Notes under the pieces: model-generated
Database searches by the model: none
Seen by the model: the letters and a program-made list of their open reading frames with translations, nothing else
Told to the model about the DNA's origin: nothing
Program-made: the position numbers and the translations under genes
Assembly (NCBI GenBank): GCA_002420185.1
Contig: DIHO01000013.1
Span: 62,001-126,000, forward strand
Source of the DNA: Opitutales bacterium UBA5694
GTDB lineage: Bacteria; Verrucomicrobiota; Verrucomicrobiia; Opitutales; Opitutaceae
Direction: 5' to 3'
DNA length: 64,000 nt
In this document: one piece after another, positions 19,226 through 27,979 of the stretch
Layout of the letters: each line of letters begins with the position of its first letter
How positions within the stretch are numbered: the stretch's first letter is position 1

Positions 19226-19699
19226 CTCGCTGCTCTGATCGTATCGATCTTGTTTGACGTTTGGTACTAGCTCAATCATTTCCTTCCGTTTTTCTGGCGA
19301 TTAAATCAATTTCATCACCGCTACCTGAAAATGAATTCTTCATTTGCGTTGCGATTTTATCCAAGAGAAATTCTTTTTTTGTCGATCGTCAATATCGTGG
19401 TCTTTGCTATTCTGGGAATAAGCACGGAGAAATTAGTGATCGATAAAATTGTATTTAATAGCAACGTACTATGGTATCACAGCAATGTGGACGTGTCCGA
19501 AAAATGGGACCAGTGACTTCGTGCTGTACTGGTCAGTCCCATTATGCATCGGTTTCATCACTCTATGAAAGTCTAGGAGGCCAATTCCAACTATTTCAGT
19601 GGACCGAGTAGCTGGGATTGCTCGTTTATTAGTCACCGTTTTAGTGATCCGAAAACGATCGTTTTGGGGTTGGATTACGATCGTCAAGTGGCAGAGTAA
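19226..19699 (+). pseudogene. Decayed fatty acid hydroxylase / sterol desaturase family gene
   Basis: A single unshifted frame carries the family's order of marks: LAALIVSILFDVWY, stop, LNHFLPFFWRLNQFHHRY, ALRFYPREILFLSIVNIVVF, NVLWYHSNVDVSEKWDQ, stop, VSPIMHRFHHSMKV, stop, EANSNYFSGPSSWDCSF and LGLDYDRQVAE. Functional members use His-rich boxes (HxxHH) to hold a di-iron site; here NQFHH has lost its first His while MHRFHH is kept. Stops are TAG (19268), TGA (19514) and TAG (19574). Three stops of different kinds without frameshift indicate decay rather than recoding. The N-terminal transmembrane helices are missing. A broken rhodanese gene follows in the same direction. Confidence 0.75.
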
Positions 19700-19794
19700 A
19701 CGATAGCCCGCTTCTTGAGCAGACGATTTAAACCCAAAAATTATCGGTGACCTATGTCGTTATGGTTTTAGCCTCGCAGCAAAAACGATTGCTG

Positions 19795-20129
19795 ATGAAC
19801 ATCCTATCCCCTGTGTCCTGGAAGTCTGCTAAAAAGACCACTGCGAAAAAAGCGATGGGTCTTATGGAGAATGGGAAAGCTTTATTCATCGATGTCAGAC
19901 TGCCAATGCACTACCGGGAGGTGCACAAAAAGGGGGCTCTAAATGCCAATCGAAAGACGGTTCAGGAGGATCTAGACGATAAAAAGGTTCCGATTATCTG
20001 TTATTGTTACAGTGGTTTTTCAGCAAGATAGCTTGGCGGAATTTGGAGAAAACCGGCTATGAAAATGACTATAAACTAAGGAGAGGATTCCCTTCTTGGA
20101 AAAGGGCCGCAGGCAAAATTGAGAATTAA
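19795..20129 (+). pseudogene. Frameshifted rhodanese-domain gene
   Basis: The ATG at 19795 opens MNILSPVSWKSAKKT, then FIDVRLPMHYREVHKKGALN and VPIICYCYSGFSAR, stopping at 20031. The active-site loop CYCYSG fits a GlpE-like single-domain rhodanese. Moving one frame at about 20018-20022, where a run of five T lies, gives IAWRNLEKTGYENDYKLRRG, FPSWKRAAGKIEN and a stop at 20129, the normal rhodanese end. One indel therefore separates this from an intact thiosulfate/sulfide sulfurtransferase of about 110 residues. It may be real decay or a homopolymer error. Neighbours on both sides include clear pseudogenes. Confidence 0.75.
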
Positions 20130-20207
20130 GAGTATCCTCGTTTCAGGCTGGCTTGCAAATTCACTCGTTTTGTTTCAACAATGCTAGGCAATGGGAACCA
20201 GACTAAA

Positions 20208-20900
20208 ATGACCACAGTTCTTGTAACAGGTGCAAGCAGAGGAATTGGTTTAGAGTTTGTTAGGCAGTATGCACGCTCAGGGTATTCGGTTATCGCTACC
20301 TGTAGAACGCCGGAAAAGGCGAACCAACTGACTGGACTGCTAAAAGGAGCAGTGAACATCTTGGTTGAGCCCTTGGATGTTGCGTCGGACAAAAGCATCC
20401 AAGCATTAAATCAGGTGTTGAACGAAAGAGCAGTTACGATTGACCTACTGATCTCGAACGCGGGAATTTTAATAAATGAGCGCTTCCTCGATTGGAATCG
20501 GGATTCGTTTCGGGAAACACTGGAAACGAATGCAGTCGGTCCGGCCATGCTAGTGCAGTCGCTCAATCCGTTTCTTTCCCAATCGGCTAAAGTGGTCCAA
20601 CTATCTTCAAGACTTGGTTCACTTGATTGGGGAGGTAAGGGGATGTCCGACGGAGATTCCTACGCAATCAGCAAGGTTGCTCTCAACATGCTGACGGTCA
20701 GACTCGCTTCAATTTACGAAGGAAGCAAACGAATCGCTGTCTCAATTAGTCCCGGCTGGGTAGCAACCGAGATGGGGGGACCAGGGGCCACGCTGGCGGT
20801 GGAAGACTCGGTTTCGAAGATGATTCCTACCATCGAGGCGTTGACAGTATCGGACTCGGGTCGGTTTATCGATGGCAAAGGAGATTCTTTACCCTGGTGA
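20208..20900 (+). CDS. Short-chain dehydrogenase/reductase (SDR)
   Basis: From the ATG at 20208 the product has 230 residues. The frame also allows an ATG at 20181, but the later one starts directly at the beta strand of the Rossmann fold. The nucleotide-binding motif is TGASRGIG at the N-terminus, LLISNAGI follows in mid-protein, and the catalytic Tyr-Lys pair is in SYAISK. PGWVATEMGG lies near the C-terminus. The pattern resembles the cytoplasmic C-factor/CsgA-like SDR group, NAD(P)H-dependent carbonyl reductases; the substrate is unknown. It is the only intact gene between the pseudogenes at 19.2-20.1 kb and 20.9-21.8 kb. Confidence 0.85.
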   Translation: MTTVLVTGASRGIGLEFVRQYARSGYSVIATCRTPEKANQLTGLLKGAVNILVEPLDVASDKSIQALNQVLNERAVTIDLLISNAGILINERFLDWNRDSFRETLETNAVGPAMLVQSLNPFLSQSAKVVQLSSRLGSLDWGGKGMSDGDSYAISKVALNMLTVRLASIYEGSKRIAVSISPGWVATEMGGPGATLAVEDSVSKMIPTIEALTVSDSGRFIDGKGDSLPW

Positions 20901-20928
20901 CGTAAAAGAAGTCGAGGTTGCCGCTCAA

Positions 20929-21303
20929 ATGACGAGACGCATCGAGCGTCCCGATGGCTCCCAAGGTTGACGTGGTTTTCTGCGTGTCAGATCGCTTTCG
21001 CATGCAGAGCACCGAGTGGTGCTCGAACTGCCCGAATCGACCGGTTGTTAAACGCCCGAGGACCTTTCTAATCGCATCATTCTTTAGATTTAAAAAGACG
21101 GGACGGTTTATCTGGAAAGCTCGAAAGTCGAAGAGGGTCAGCTGGAGGACCCGATTTCCTAAAATAGAGGAGCTCTACCTCGAAATCAAGCTTCACATTA
21201 GGGCGGATCAAGTGACTAAGTTTTAGAATGTGAAGCAAGTGATTCAGTAGCGACCAAAGCGGGGATCAGCGACTACATTTACGGGATGGTTCAAGGGGAA
21301 TGA
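20929..21303 (+). pseudogene. Decayed ExbD/TolR biopolymer transport gene (first of two)
   Basis: An ATG at 20929 reads MTRRIERPDGS. APKVDVVF, the start of the ExbD transmembrane helix, then appears in another frame, but the hydrophobic helix after it is largely gone. The periplasmic part resumes with LSHAEHRVVLELPESTG and KDGTVYLESSKVEEGQLEDP, shifts to EELYLEIKLHIRADQVTKF and NVKQVIQ, and shifts again to ATKAGISDYIYGMVQGE with its TGA at 21301-21303. Marks such as IRAD..TK...VKQV and AGI.D are typical ExbD endings. Several frameshifts and a lost helix make it non-functional. Its final TGA overlaps the ATG of the next ExbD as ATGA, showing an ancestral co-translated pair. Confidence 0.7.
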
Positions 21304-21755
21304 ATATAAAGCGATCCAGTAAAAGGGGGAAGCGAGTTCGTATTGGAATTTTGGAGCTACCGATTGCACCTATTGTCGATGTCGTATTCCTGCTGCTGTT
21401 TTACTTAATGGTTAGCTCCAATCTTCAAAAACAGGAAGCGGACATTAGTTTTAGCTTGTCAGGCAGAATTCAACAGGACGAAGCCGTTTAAATGTCTGAC
21501 GAGCAGATTGTGCTGATTTTGGCCAATGGCCAAGCACTCTTGAATGACTATCCTTAAGACTGGTCGGAAACACCTCGTTATTGGCAACTGGAGACAATTC
21601 TCAGCCGTTTACAGGAAGGTAGTGAATCGAATCTGGTGGAAGCTCGCACCACATTAGCACTGGAAGAAAAGACGGTCCATGAAATGGTGGTCAGGGTAAT
21701 GGGCGCCTGCTCGCATGCTGGAATTGAGTTCGTTAAGTTCGCATTCGTGAATTAG
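21300..21755 (+). pseudogene. Decayed ExbD/TolR gene (second of two) with two in-frame stops
   Basis: The frame from the ATG at 21300 encodes a short N-terminal tail, the helix region PIAPIVDVVFLLLFYLMVSS with the conserved Asp, and EADISFSLSGRIQQDEAV, followed by TAA at 21489. The same frame continues SDEQIVLILANGQALLND, a second TAA at 21555, YWQLETILSRLQEG, TVHEMVVRVMGACSHAGIEF and VKFAFVN with a stop at 21755. The 152-codon span is the usual ExbD length. Only the two TAA codons interrupt it. ExbD with ExbB and TonB energises outer-membrane uptake; no exbB or tonB lies nearby. Confidence 0.8.
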
Positions 21756-21884
21756 ACGTTGAGTTGACGATGCGGTTGCCGATTTGTCGGTAAGTTGAGC
21801 TTATTATAATTACTTCGGGCCCTGTCTTTGGTGGAGATCACTATTGTATTGCCTTCAGGAAGGCCTTTTAAAGCATCTTAACGC

Positions 21885-23288
21885 ATGGGTAAAAAATCGC
21901 AGGCTACATGGGGTGGACGCTTTTCTAAGGGACCGGCTGAACTAATGTTGATGTTCGGCGAATCGGTTTCATTCGACAAACGCCTGGCCCCGTTCGATAT
22001 CGCGGTAAACCGGGCACACACCTCAATGCTACACCATGTCGGATTGCTCACTCGCAGAGAGCTCCAGGCCATACACAAAGGACTCAAGATTATAGAAAAG
22101 CAGGTTGCGGACGGAAAACTAAAATGGAATTCCGCATTTGAGGATGTTCACATGAACATCGAGCAAGCCTTGACTAAAATAGCTCCTGAAGCGGCTAAAA
22201 TGCATACGGCACGGAGCCGGAATGACCAAGTGGCGACGGATTCACGTCTCTTTTTTAAGTCTGCCTGTGAACGTATCCTGTCGTTATTGAAAACGCTACA
22301 GAAGTCGATTTTAAAGGTCGCTGAAAATAATCAAAGCGTATCGATTCCTGGATACACGCACTTGCAACGAGCCCAGCCGGTTTCGGTCGCTCACCACTTA
22401 CTGGCTTACGTGGAAATGTTCAGTCGGGATGTCAATCGCTTCAAAAGACTGCATGACGATTCCAATTGGTGTCCATTGGGTTCTGGTGCAATCGCGGGAA
22501 CGACATTGCCGATCGATCGGGAATTTACTGCCAAGGAATTGGGATTTGTCGATGCGAAGGGAAAGCCTCGCGTTACAACGAACAGCATGGATGCAGTTGC
22601 GGACCGCGACCTGTTCTTGGATTTCGGTCACGCCTGCGCGAGTTGCGCCACCCATTTCTCTCGAATCTCCGAGGACGTCATTTTGTGGAATAGTACCGAG
22701 TTTGGATACGTGAATCTACCCGAAGCGTTTTGCACGGGTTCGAGCTTGATGCCGCAGAAAAAAAATCCTGATTCAATGGAATTACTACGAGGAAAATCCG
22801 GTCGAATTATCGGAAATCTCCAATCCCTTTACACGATGGTTAAGGGGCTACCCTTGACTTACAATCGCGATTTACAGGAAGACAAGGTTCAAGTGTTCGA
22901 TAGCTTCGACCAAATCGAGCTATGCCTGCAGGTTTTAACAGGAACGATTACTGGTATGCGTTTCAACAGGGCTCGGTGTGAGGTTGCCGTAGCCGATCCT
23001 GGGCTTTTGGCAACCGATTTGGCCGACTGGCTGGTGGAGCAAGGTGTGGCATTCCGCGATGCCCATCATGTGGTGGGAGCGATGGTAGCGAGAGCAGAAA
23101 AGCTAAATATACCCTTGAGTCAGGTCCCGCAAAAAGACGCCGAAAAGATCCACCCAACGCTCAAGAGAGAATGGACGTGCGTCTTCGATCTAGACCGTGC
23201 CTTTGGGTTGCGGGAAGGAACAGGCATGCCGGGACCTAAGCAGATAAAGAGGCAACTGAATCGTTGGAACAAGGCCTACGGTTCTTGA
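21885..23288 (+). CDS. argH: Argininosuccinate lyase
   Basis: The 467-residue cytoplasmic enzyme cleaves argininosuccinate to arginine and fumarate, the last step of arginine synthesis. The family pattern is complete: WGGRFSKGPAELMLMFGESV at the N-terminus, EDVHMNIE, TARSRNDQVATD, PGYTHLQRAQPVSVAHHLL and the signature GSSLMPQKKNPDSMELLRGK near residue 285, which holds the catalytic Ser. The length is normal (about 460). Fifteen bases separate it from mutL, in the same direction, so the two may share a transcript. No other arg genes are nearby, and the arginine decarboxylase gene at 34.4-35.5 kb is broken. Confidence 0.97.
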   Translation: MGKKSQATWGGRFSKGPAELMLMFGESVSFDKRLAPFDIAVNRAHTSMLHHVGLLTRRELQAIHKGLKIIEKQVADGKLKWNSAFEDVHMNIEQALTKIAPEAAKMHTARSRNDQVATDSRLFFKSACERILSLLKTLQKSILKVAENNQSVSIPGYTHLQRAQPVSVAHHLLAYVEMFSRDVNRFKRLHDDSNWCPLGSGAIAGTTLPIDREFTAKELGFVDAKGKPRVTTNSMDAVADRDLFLDFGHACASCATHFSRISEDVILWNSTEFGYVNLPEAFCTGSSLMPQKKNPDSMELLRGKSGRIIGNLQSLYTMVKGLPLTYNRDLQEDKVQVFDSFDQIELCLQVLTGTITGMRFNRARCEVAVADPGLLATDLADWLVEQGVAFRDAHHVVGAMVARAEKLNIPLSQVPQKDAEKIHPTLKREWTCVFDLDRAFGLREGTGMPGPKQIKRQLNRWNKAYGS

Positions 23289-23289
23289 T

Positions 23290-23311
23290 CTAGCCATTTT
23301 TCTATGGCTAG
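23290..23311 (+). promoter_or_regulatory. Hairpin enclosing the mutL start codon
   Basis: CTAGCCAT, a six-base loop and ATGGCTAG form a perfect 8-bp stem. The right arm begins with the ATG of mutL (23304), so the start codon would be paired in the transcript. No Shine-Dalgarno-like purine run is visible upstream. It could limit mutL translation unless ribosomes arriving from argH open it; that is inference. Confidence 0.4.
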
Positions 23312-25145
23312 GATTTCTATACTTTCTGATCAGGTTGCGAATCAGATCGCAGCGGGTGAGGTCATCGAGCGGCCAGCATCAATCGTTAAGGAACTAGTTG
23401 AGAACAGCCTGGATGCAGGAGCGACTTCGATTGAAGTAGAGTTTAAAAAGGGTGGCTCAAACTATATTCGCATCGAAGATAATGGATGCGGAATGAGCAA
23501 GGATGACGCTCTGCTTTCTCTCGAGCGACACGCAACCAGCAAGATCAAGAGTGCAAGTGACTTGAATCGACTCTCATCCATGGGGTTCCGCGGCGAGGCA
23601 ATTCCTTCTATTGCATCAGTATCACGTTTTCTTCTACAAACACGGGAGCCCGGATCGGAAGGTGGAACAGAAGTACTGATAGATGCAGGCAAACTGATTC
23701 GTTGCCGCGAATGTGGCATGCCTCCCGGAACCCGAATTACAGTATCGCAACTTTTCAATTCGGTTCCGGCACGTAGGAAGTTTGTGAAAACAGTCGCGAC
23801 GGAGTCGGCGCACATCGTTCACAATACGCGTTTGCATGCTCTTGCTCACCCTGAGGTCTCCTTCGCTTTGATAGACGATGGAAGGATGCTCTTCCAAACC
23901 CCGGCCTGCCCGAAATTGAAAGACCGAGTAATGGAGATTTTTGGCAAGGCAGCGACGGGAAATCTCATCGAGGTCGATGAAGAGGAAGGTGGACTGCGCC
24001 TGAGCGGATTGATTGGGGCTCCAGGACACTCGCGTTCGAGTCGCCATGAGATGCTGTTTTTTGTTAATAACCGCCCGGTCGAGAACCGTACCTTGGGTTA
24101 CGCACTGATTGAATCCTATCACGGTCATATTCCGAAAGGCCGGTATCCGGTGGGCTTTCTCTTTCTAGAGATACCTCCGTCCCAGGTGGATGTGAATGTG
24201 CATCCGGCAAAAAGTGAAATTCGATTTAGAAACGAGGCGAGTGTACGAGGTTTTGCGGTTCGCTCGATTTTGAAAGCTCTTAAGGAAACCGTAGAAATCG
24301 GTGTGGCACCGGTTGAGCTTGGGCTCAGAAAAGCAAACCGTTTGGTCGCAAAAACATCGACCCAACCAGTTCATGCACCGAAGGAAATCTCGCAGACGGA
24401 ATCTTCGAGGACTCGGGCAGAGAGCGGTCCCGTTACCCGCGAAGGTCCGGCGTGCGAGGAAACTGAGCACGGGGTTTTGACCGTAGGGGCTCCGTCTGAA
24501 GGTCATCATGTAACGGAGGTTCCAACCCCATCTTCTCTTGACCGATCTTGGCAATTCGTGGGGTGGGCCCGGGGAGACTTGGCTTTATTCGATACGGAGT
24601 CGGGAATCGTGTTTTTGGACGCGAGAGCCGCTCAAAGGAGAATTTGGTATGAGCGCGTTCTTATCGCTTACCGAAACCAATCAGTGCAAAGCCAGGCCTT
24701 GCTTTTGCCAATTCCCTTGGGACTGGATCCGGTGTCCTCCGCCGTGTTGAGTGACAATATGGAATTGCTCGAGACGTATGGTTTTATCGCATCCCCCTTC
24801 GGCCGGAATTTTTTCCGTATAGAATCGGTCCCTACTTGGCTTCCGGAAGGGGATGCAGGCACTTTCGTGAGCGATTTGGTTGATCTGCTGCGACGCGGCG
24901 ATCTGAGCGACAAGAATAAGAACGCCAACGAGGATCGACTGGCGAATCATGCCTCGAGGAGAGTGGTCAATGGGACCCCGACTCCGGGAGATGATGAGAT
25001 TCCCAGTCTCCTCGAAGAACTTTTTGAAACGAAAAATCCTTTGGCCGATCCAGATGGGAGGCCAACTTTTATTGAAATCCCGAGAAGGGAATTGAATCGC
25101 CGGTTTCACAGGGGAAGTGTTGACTCTTACAAAGCCGAACTGTAA
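23304..25145 (+). CDS. mutL: DNA mismatch repair protein MutL
   Basis: The 613-residue protein has a full N-terminal GHKL ATPase: IAAGEVIERPASIVKELVEN, DNGCGM, SMGFRGEAIPSIASVS, FFVNNRPVENRTLGYALIES and DVNVHPAKSEIRF. A variable linker covers about residues 345-425. The C-terminal dimerisation domain follows, but the endonuclease motifs are altered: instead of DQHAxxE it has DARAAQRR at Asp439, instead of an ACR box it has HASRRVVNG, and instead of CPHGRP it has ADPDGRP. MutL couples MutS mismatch recognition to strand incision; this one probably cannot cut by itself. It lies just after argH with its ATG inside a hairpin. Confidence 0.95.
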   Translation: MARISILSDQVANQIAAGEVIERPASIVKELVENSLDAGATSIEVEFKKGGSNYIRIEDNGCGMSKDDALLSLERHATSKIKSASDLNRLSSMGFRGEAIPSIASVSRFLLQTREPGSEGGTEVLIDAGKLIRCRECGMPPGTRITVSQLFNSVPARRKFVKTVATESAHIVHNTRLHALAHPEVSFALIDDGRMLFQTPACPKLKDRVMEIFGKAATGNLIEVDEEEGGLRLSGLIGAPGHSRSSRHEMLFFVNNRPVENRTLGYALIESYHGHIPKGRYPVGFLFLEIPPSQVDVNVHPAKSEIRFRNEASVRGFAVRSILKALKETVEIGVAPVELGLRKANRLVAKTSTQPVHAPKEISQTESSRTRAESGPVTREGPACEETEHGVLTVGAPSEGHHVTEVPTPSSLDRSWQFVGWARGDLALFDTESGIVFLDARAAQRRIWYERVLIAYRNQSVQSQALLLPIPLGLDPVSSAVLSDNMELLETYGFIASPFGRNFFRIESVPTWLPEGDAGTFVSDLVDLLRRGDLSDKNKNANEDRLANHASRRVVNGTPTPGDDEIPSLLEELFETKNPLADPDGRPTFIEIPRRELNRRFHRGSVDSYKAEL

Positions 25146-25338
25146 TAGTCCGATCAGAGTTTCGTACAAGTTGGTCCAAAAAAGCGTCAAAGCATGAGAA
25201 TGGCCTCGAATTGGACTGGATTAGATCCCTTTCGTCACTGATGTAGATTCTAACAAGAAATTGGCACAGGAAAGGCTTGTCACTTGCGGATCGATGCCTA
25301 TCGCCTCTGGGTCGATCTTTCAGGTCTAAAAATTGGAT

Positions 25339-27831
25339 ATGAATACTGTCGCAAAAAAGAAAACCACTTCTAAGAAAAAAAAGGACTATGGATGCAACTG
25401 CCCGCATCCTCCTTTAAAGAGTGCTATACTACAGCACCTAAAGCTAACTTTGGCCCATGATGTCTCAAGGGCGACGAGACACGATTGGTGGCACTGCCTA
25501 TCGTTGGCTGTTCGCGACCGGATGGTGACCAACATGATCGAAACTCAAGGAGTCCATTTCAGCAAGAAGACCCGCCGCACCTATTATTTGTCGATGGAGT
25601 ACCTGATGGGTAGAATGCTCGTCAACAACATGTACAATACGGGGGTATACGAAGAAGCTCGGGAGGCGATTGAGTCGTTCGGTCTAGACTGGGATGAGGT
25701 AGTTGAAGAGGAAATAGACATGGGCTTGGGGAATGGGGGCCTCGGCCGCCTCGCAGCCTGTTTTCTTGATTCGTTGGCGACACTGGATTTACCGGCGATT
25801 GGGTATGGAATCTATTACGAATTCGGTTTGTTTAAACAGGAATTTGTCGATGGTCACCAAATCGAGCATCCCGACAGCTGGAGGAAATTTGGGACCCCTT
25901 GGGAGATCGTTCGTCCAGAGTACACCCAGCATATCAATCTTTACGGAAGAGTGGAGCAAGTTTTCGACGCGAAAGGCGACTACAGGGAAGAGTGGGTGGA
26001 TACTAAGACGATCGAAGGAGTTCCCTTCGATATTCCAATAGCCGGATACGACACGAAAACGGTGAACTTCCTTAGACTGTGGTCTTCTCGTTCGTCCGAG
26101 GATTTCGATTTGGACGAGTTCAACAAAGGAGACTACGTTGAGGCGGTTCGGGAAAAAGCGATTGGGGAAACGATTTCAAAGGTGCTCTATCCCAACGACC
26201 GAACCGAAAATGGCAAAGAGCTGCGCTTGGTACAGCAGTACTTCTTCGTAACGTGTTCCCTCCACGATATCATTCGCCGCTTCCGCACTACGTTTGATAA
26301 CTGGGAAGATTTTCCAAAACAAGTCGCAATCCAGTTGAACGATACTCACCCGGCCATCGCCGTGGTAGAGCTAATACGGATACTGATTGATGAAGAAGGT
26401 CTGGAATGGGATCTCGTCTGGAGCCTTATAAACAAAACCTTTGCCTATACGAATCACACCTTGCTTCCGGAAGCTCTCGAACGCTGGAGTGTACCTCTTT
26501 TTGAAAAGGTACTCCCTCGCCATCTAAATATTATTTACGATATTAATAGTCGGCTTATGGATACGGTGGAAGAGAAATGGCCGGGGGACAATGCTATGAA
26601 GCGCGATGTGTCGATCATCGAAGAGAGTCACCCCAAGATGGTTCGCATGGCCAACCTGGCTGTGGTTGCGAGTCATACGGTCAATGGGGTGGCAGCGATT
26701 CACTCGGAGTTGCTCAAAACCCGACTTTTCCCAACTTTTGAAGCTCTTTACCCAGGGAAGTTTACCAACATGACGAATGGAATCACTCCGCGCCGCTGGC
26801 TGCGGGCCTGTAATCGGGAATTGTCGCGTTTGATAGATTCAAAGATTGGAAAAACTTGGAGCAAGAATCTAAATGAGATTCAGGGTTTGGAAAGGTATGC
26901 GGATGACAATTCCTTCCAAAAGGCGTATATGGATATTAAATACGCCAATAAGGTTGCTCTCGCTGAGGTCATCAAGCAAGATTGTGGAATAGAAGTCGAT
27001 CCTGCGGCAATGTTTGATGTGCAGATAAAACGACTTCATGAGTATAAACGTCAACATCTGAGCCTATTGCACATCCTGCACTTGTATCGTAAGTTGCTGC
27101 AAAATCCAAACCTCGATATCGTCCCGCGTGTATTCATTTTTGGAGCCAAGGCAGCACCAGGTTACTATCTTGCCAAAACGATCATCAAGGCGATCAACGC
27201 AGTAGGTGACATCGTCAACAACGACGAGCGAATTGGCGGAAAACTGAAAGTGGCTTTTCTTCCCAACTACCGCGTTTCCTTGGCCGCTCGAATTATCCCA
27301 GCTGCAGATCTATCGGAGCAAATCTCTACTGCTGGCAAGGAAGCTTCGGGCACTGGGAACATGAAGCTGGCGCTCAACGGGGCGTTGACCATTGGAACAC
27401 TTGACGGAGCGAATATTGAGATCAAAGAGGAGGTAGGAGACGACAATATCTTTATCTTTGGGCTTGATGTTGATGGAGTTGCGGAGCTTGATAAGAAAGG
27501 GTATGACCCTTCCAAATACTACAATAAGGATAAAAACCTGAAGGCGATCGTCGATTGGGTGGGGTCAAACTACTTTTCGTCGGGCGAACCAGGAGTACTA
27601 AAACCTTTAAAAGACAGCCTGCTGGAAGGAGGGGACCCCTTTAAGGTATTGGCAGACTTTAAAGCATATTGCGAGTGCCAAGAAAAGGTGGATGAAACTT
27701 TTAAAGATAAGAGTCGCTGGGCTCGTATGGCAATACTAAATACAGCACGTGTGGGTAAGTTCTCTTCGGATCGGACTATAAGCGAGTACGCTAGCAAGAT
27801 CTGGAAACTAAAACCATTGGCGATAAAATAA
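25339..27831 (+). CDS. glgP: Glycogen/starch/alpha-glucan phosphorylase
   Basis: The 830-residue cytoplasmic enzyme releases glucose-1-phosphate from alpha-1,4-glucans using pyridoxal phosphate. Seen are RRTYYLSMEYLMGRMLVNN, GLGNGGLGRLAACFLDSLA, YGIYYEFGLFKQ, QLNDTHPAIAVVELIRIL, NMTNGITPRRWL, and the cofactor-binding segment EASGTGNMKLALNGALTIGT with the PLP lysine at about Lys676. Length fits the GlgP/MalP family. A lysine-rich tail and a cysteine pair (YGCNCPHPP) precede the catalytic part. The frame starts at a TTG at 25333; the ATG at 25339 is a better start. No other glycogen genes are close, and it appears to be a single-gene unit. Confidence 0.96.
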   Translation: MNTVAKKKTTSKKKKDYGCNCPHPPLKSAILQHLKLTLAHDVSRATRHDWWHCLSLAVRDRMVTNMIETQGVHFSKKTRRTYYLSMEYLMGRMLVNNMYNTGVYEEAREAIESFGLDWDEVVEEEIDMGLGNGGLGRLAACFLDSLATLDLPAIGYGIYYEFGLFKQEFVDGHQIEHPDSWRKFGTPWEIVRPEYTQHINLYGRVEQVFDAKGDYREEWVDTKTIEGVPFDIPIAGYDTKTVNFLRLWSSRSSEDFDLDEFNKGDYVEAVREKAIGETISKVLYPNDRTENGKELRLVQQYFFVTCSLHDIIRRFRTTFDNWEDFPKQVAIQLNDTHPAIAVVELIRILIDEEGLEWDLVWSLINKTFAYTNHTLLPEALERWSVPLFEKVLPRHLNIIYDINSRLMDTVEEKWPGDNAMKRDVSIIEESHPKMVRMANLAVVASHTVNGVAAIHSELLKTRLFPTFEALYPGKFTNMTNGITPRRWLRACNRELSRLIDSKIGKTWSKNLNEIQGLERYADDNSFQKAYMDIKYANKVALAEVIKQDCGIEVDPAAMFDVQIKRLHEYKRQHLSLLHILHLYRKLLQNPNLDIVPRVFIFGAKAAPGYYLAKTIIKAINAVGDIVNNDERIGGKLKVAFLPNYRVSLAARIIPAADLSEQISTAGKEASGTGNMKLALNGALTIGTLDGANIEIKEEVGDDNIFIFGLDVDGVAELDKKGYDPSKYYNKDKNLKAIVDWVGSNYFSSGEPGVLKPLKDSLLEGGDPFKVLADFKAYCECQEKVDETFKDKSRWARMAILNTARVGKFSSDRTISEYASKIWKLKPLAIK

Positions 27832-27979
27832 GACCTAAGATTCAGGAAGATCGTGGTTTTGGCAGCAGTCCGAAGACGATTGGTTGTTAGCTTTAAAGGG
27901 TAAGAAAGTACCTAACTTAGGATTTGTCTCAGGATTGAATTACCGCCCAACGGCTTAGCCCCATGCGTTACTCATAGTC

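Noticed and set aside
19226..21755. Possible stop-codon recoding (selenocysteine, pyrrolysine or reassigned TAG/TGA) in the interrupted genes.
   Set aside because: TAA, TAG and TGA all occur, along with frameshifts, and no Cys-like active-site place is involved. Decay explains it better.
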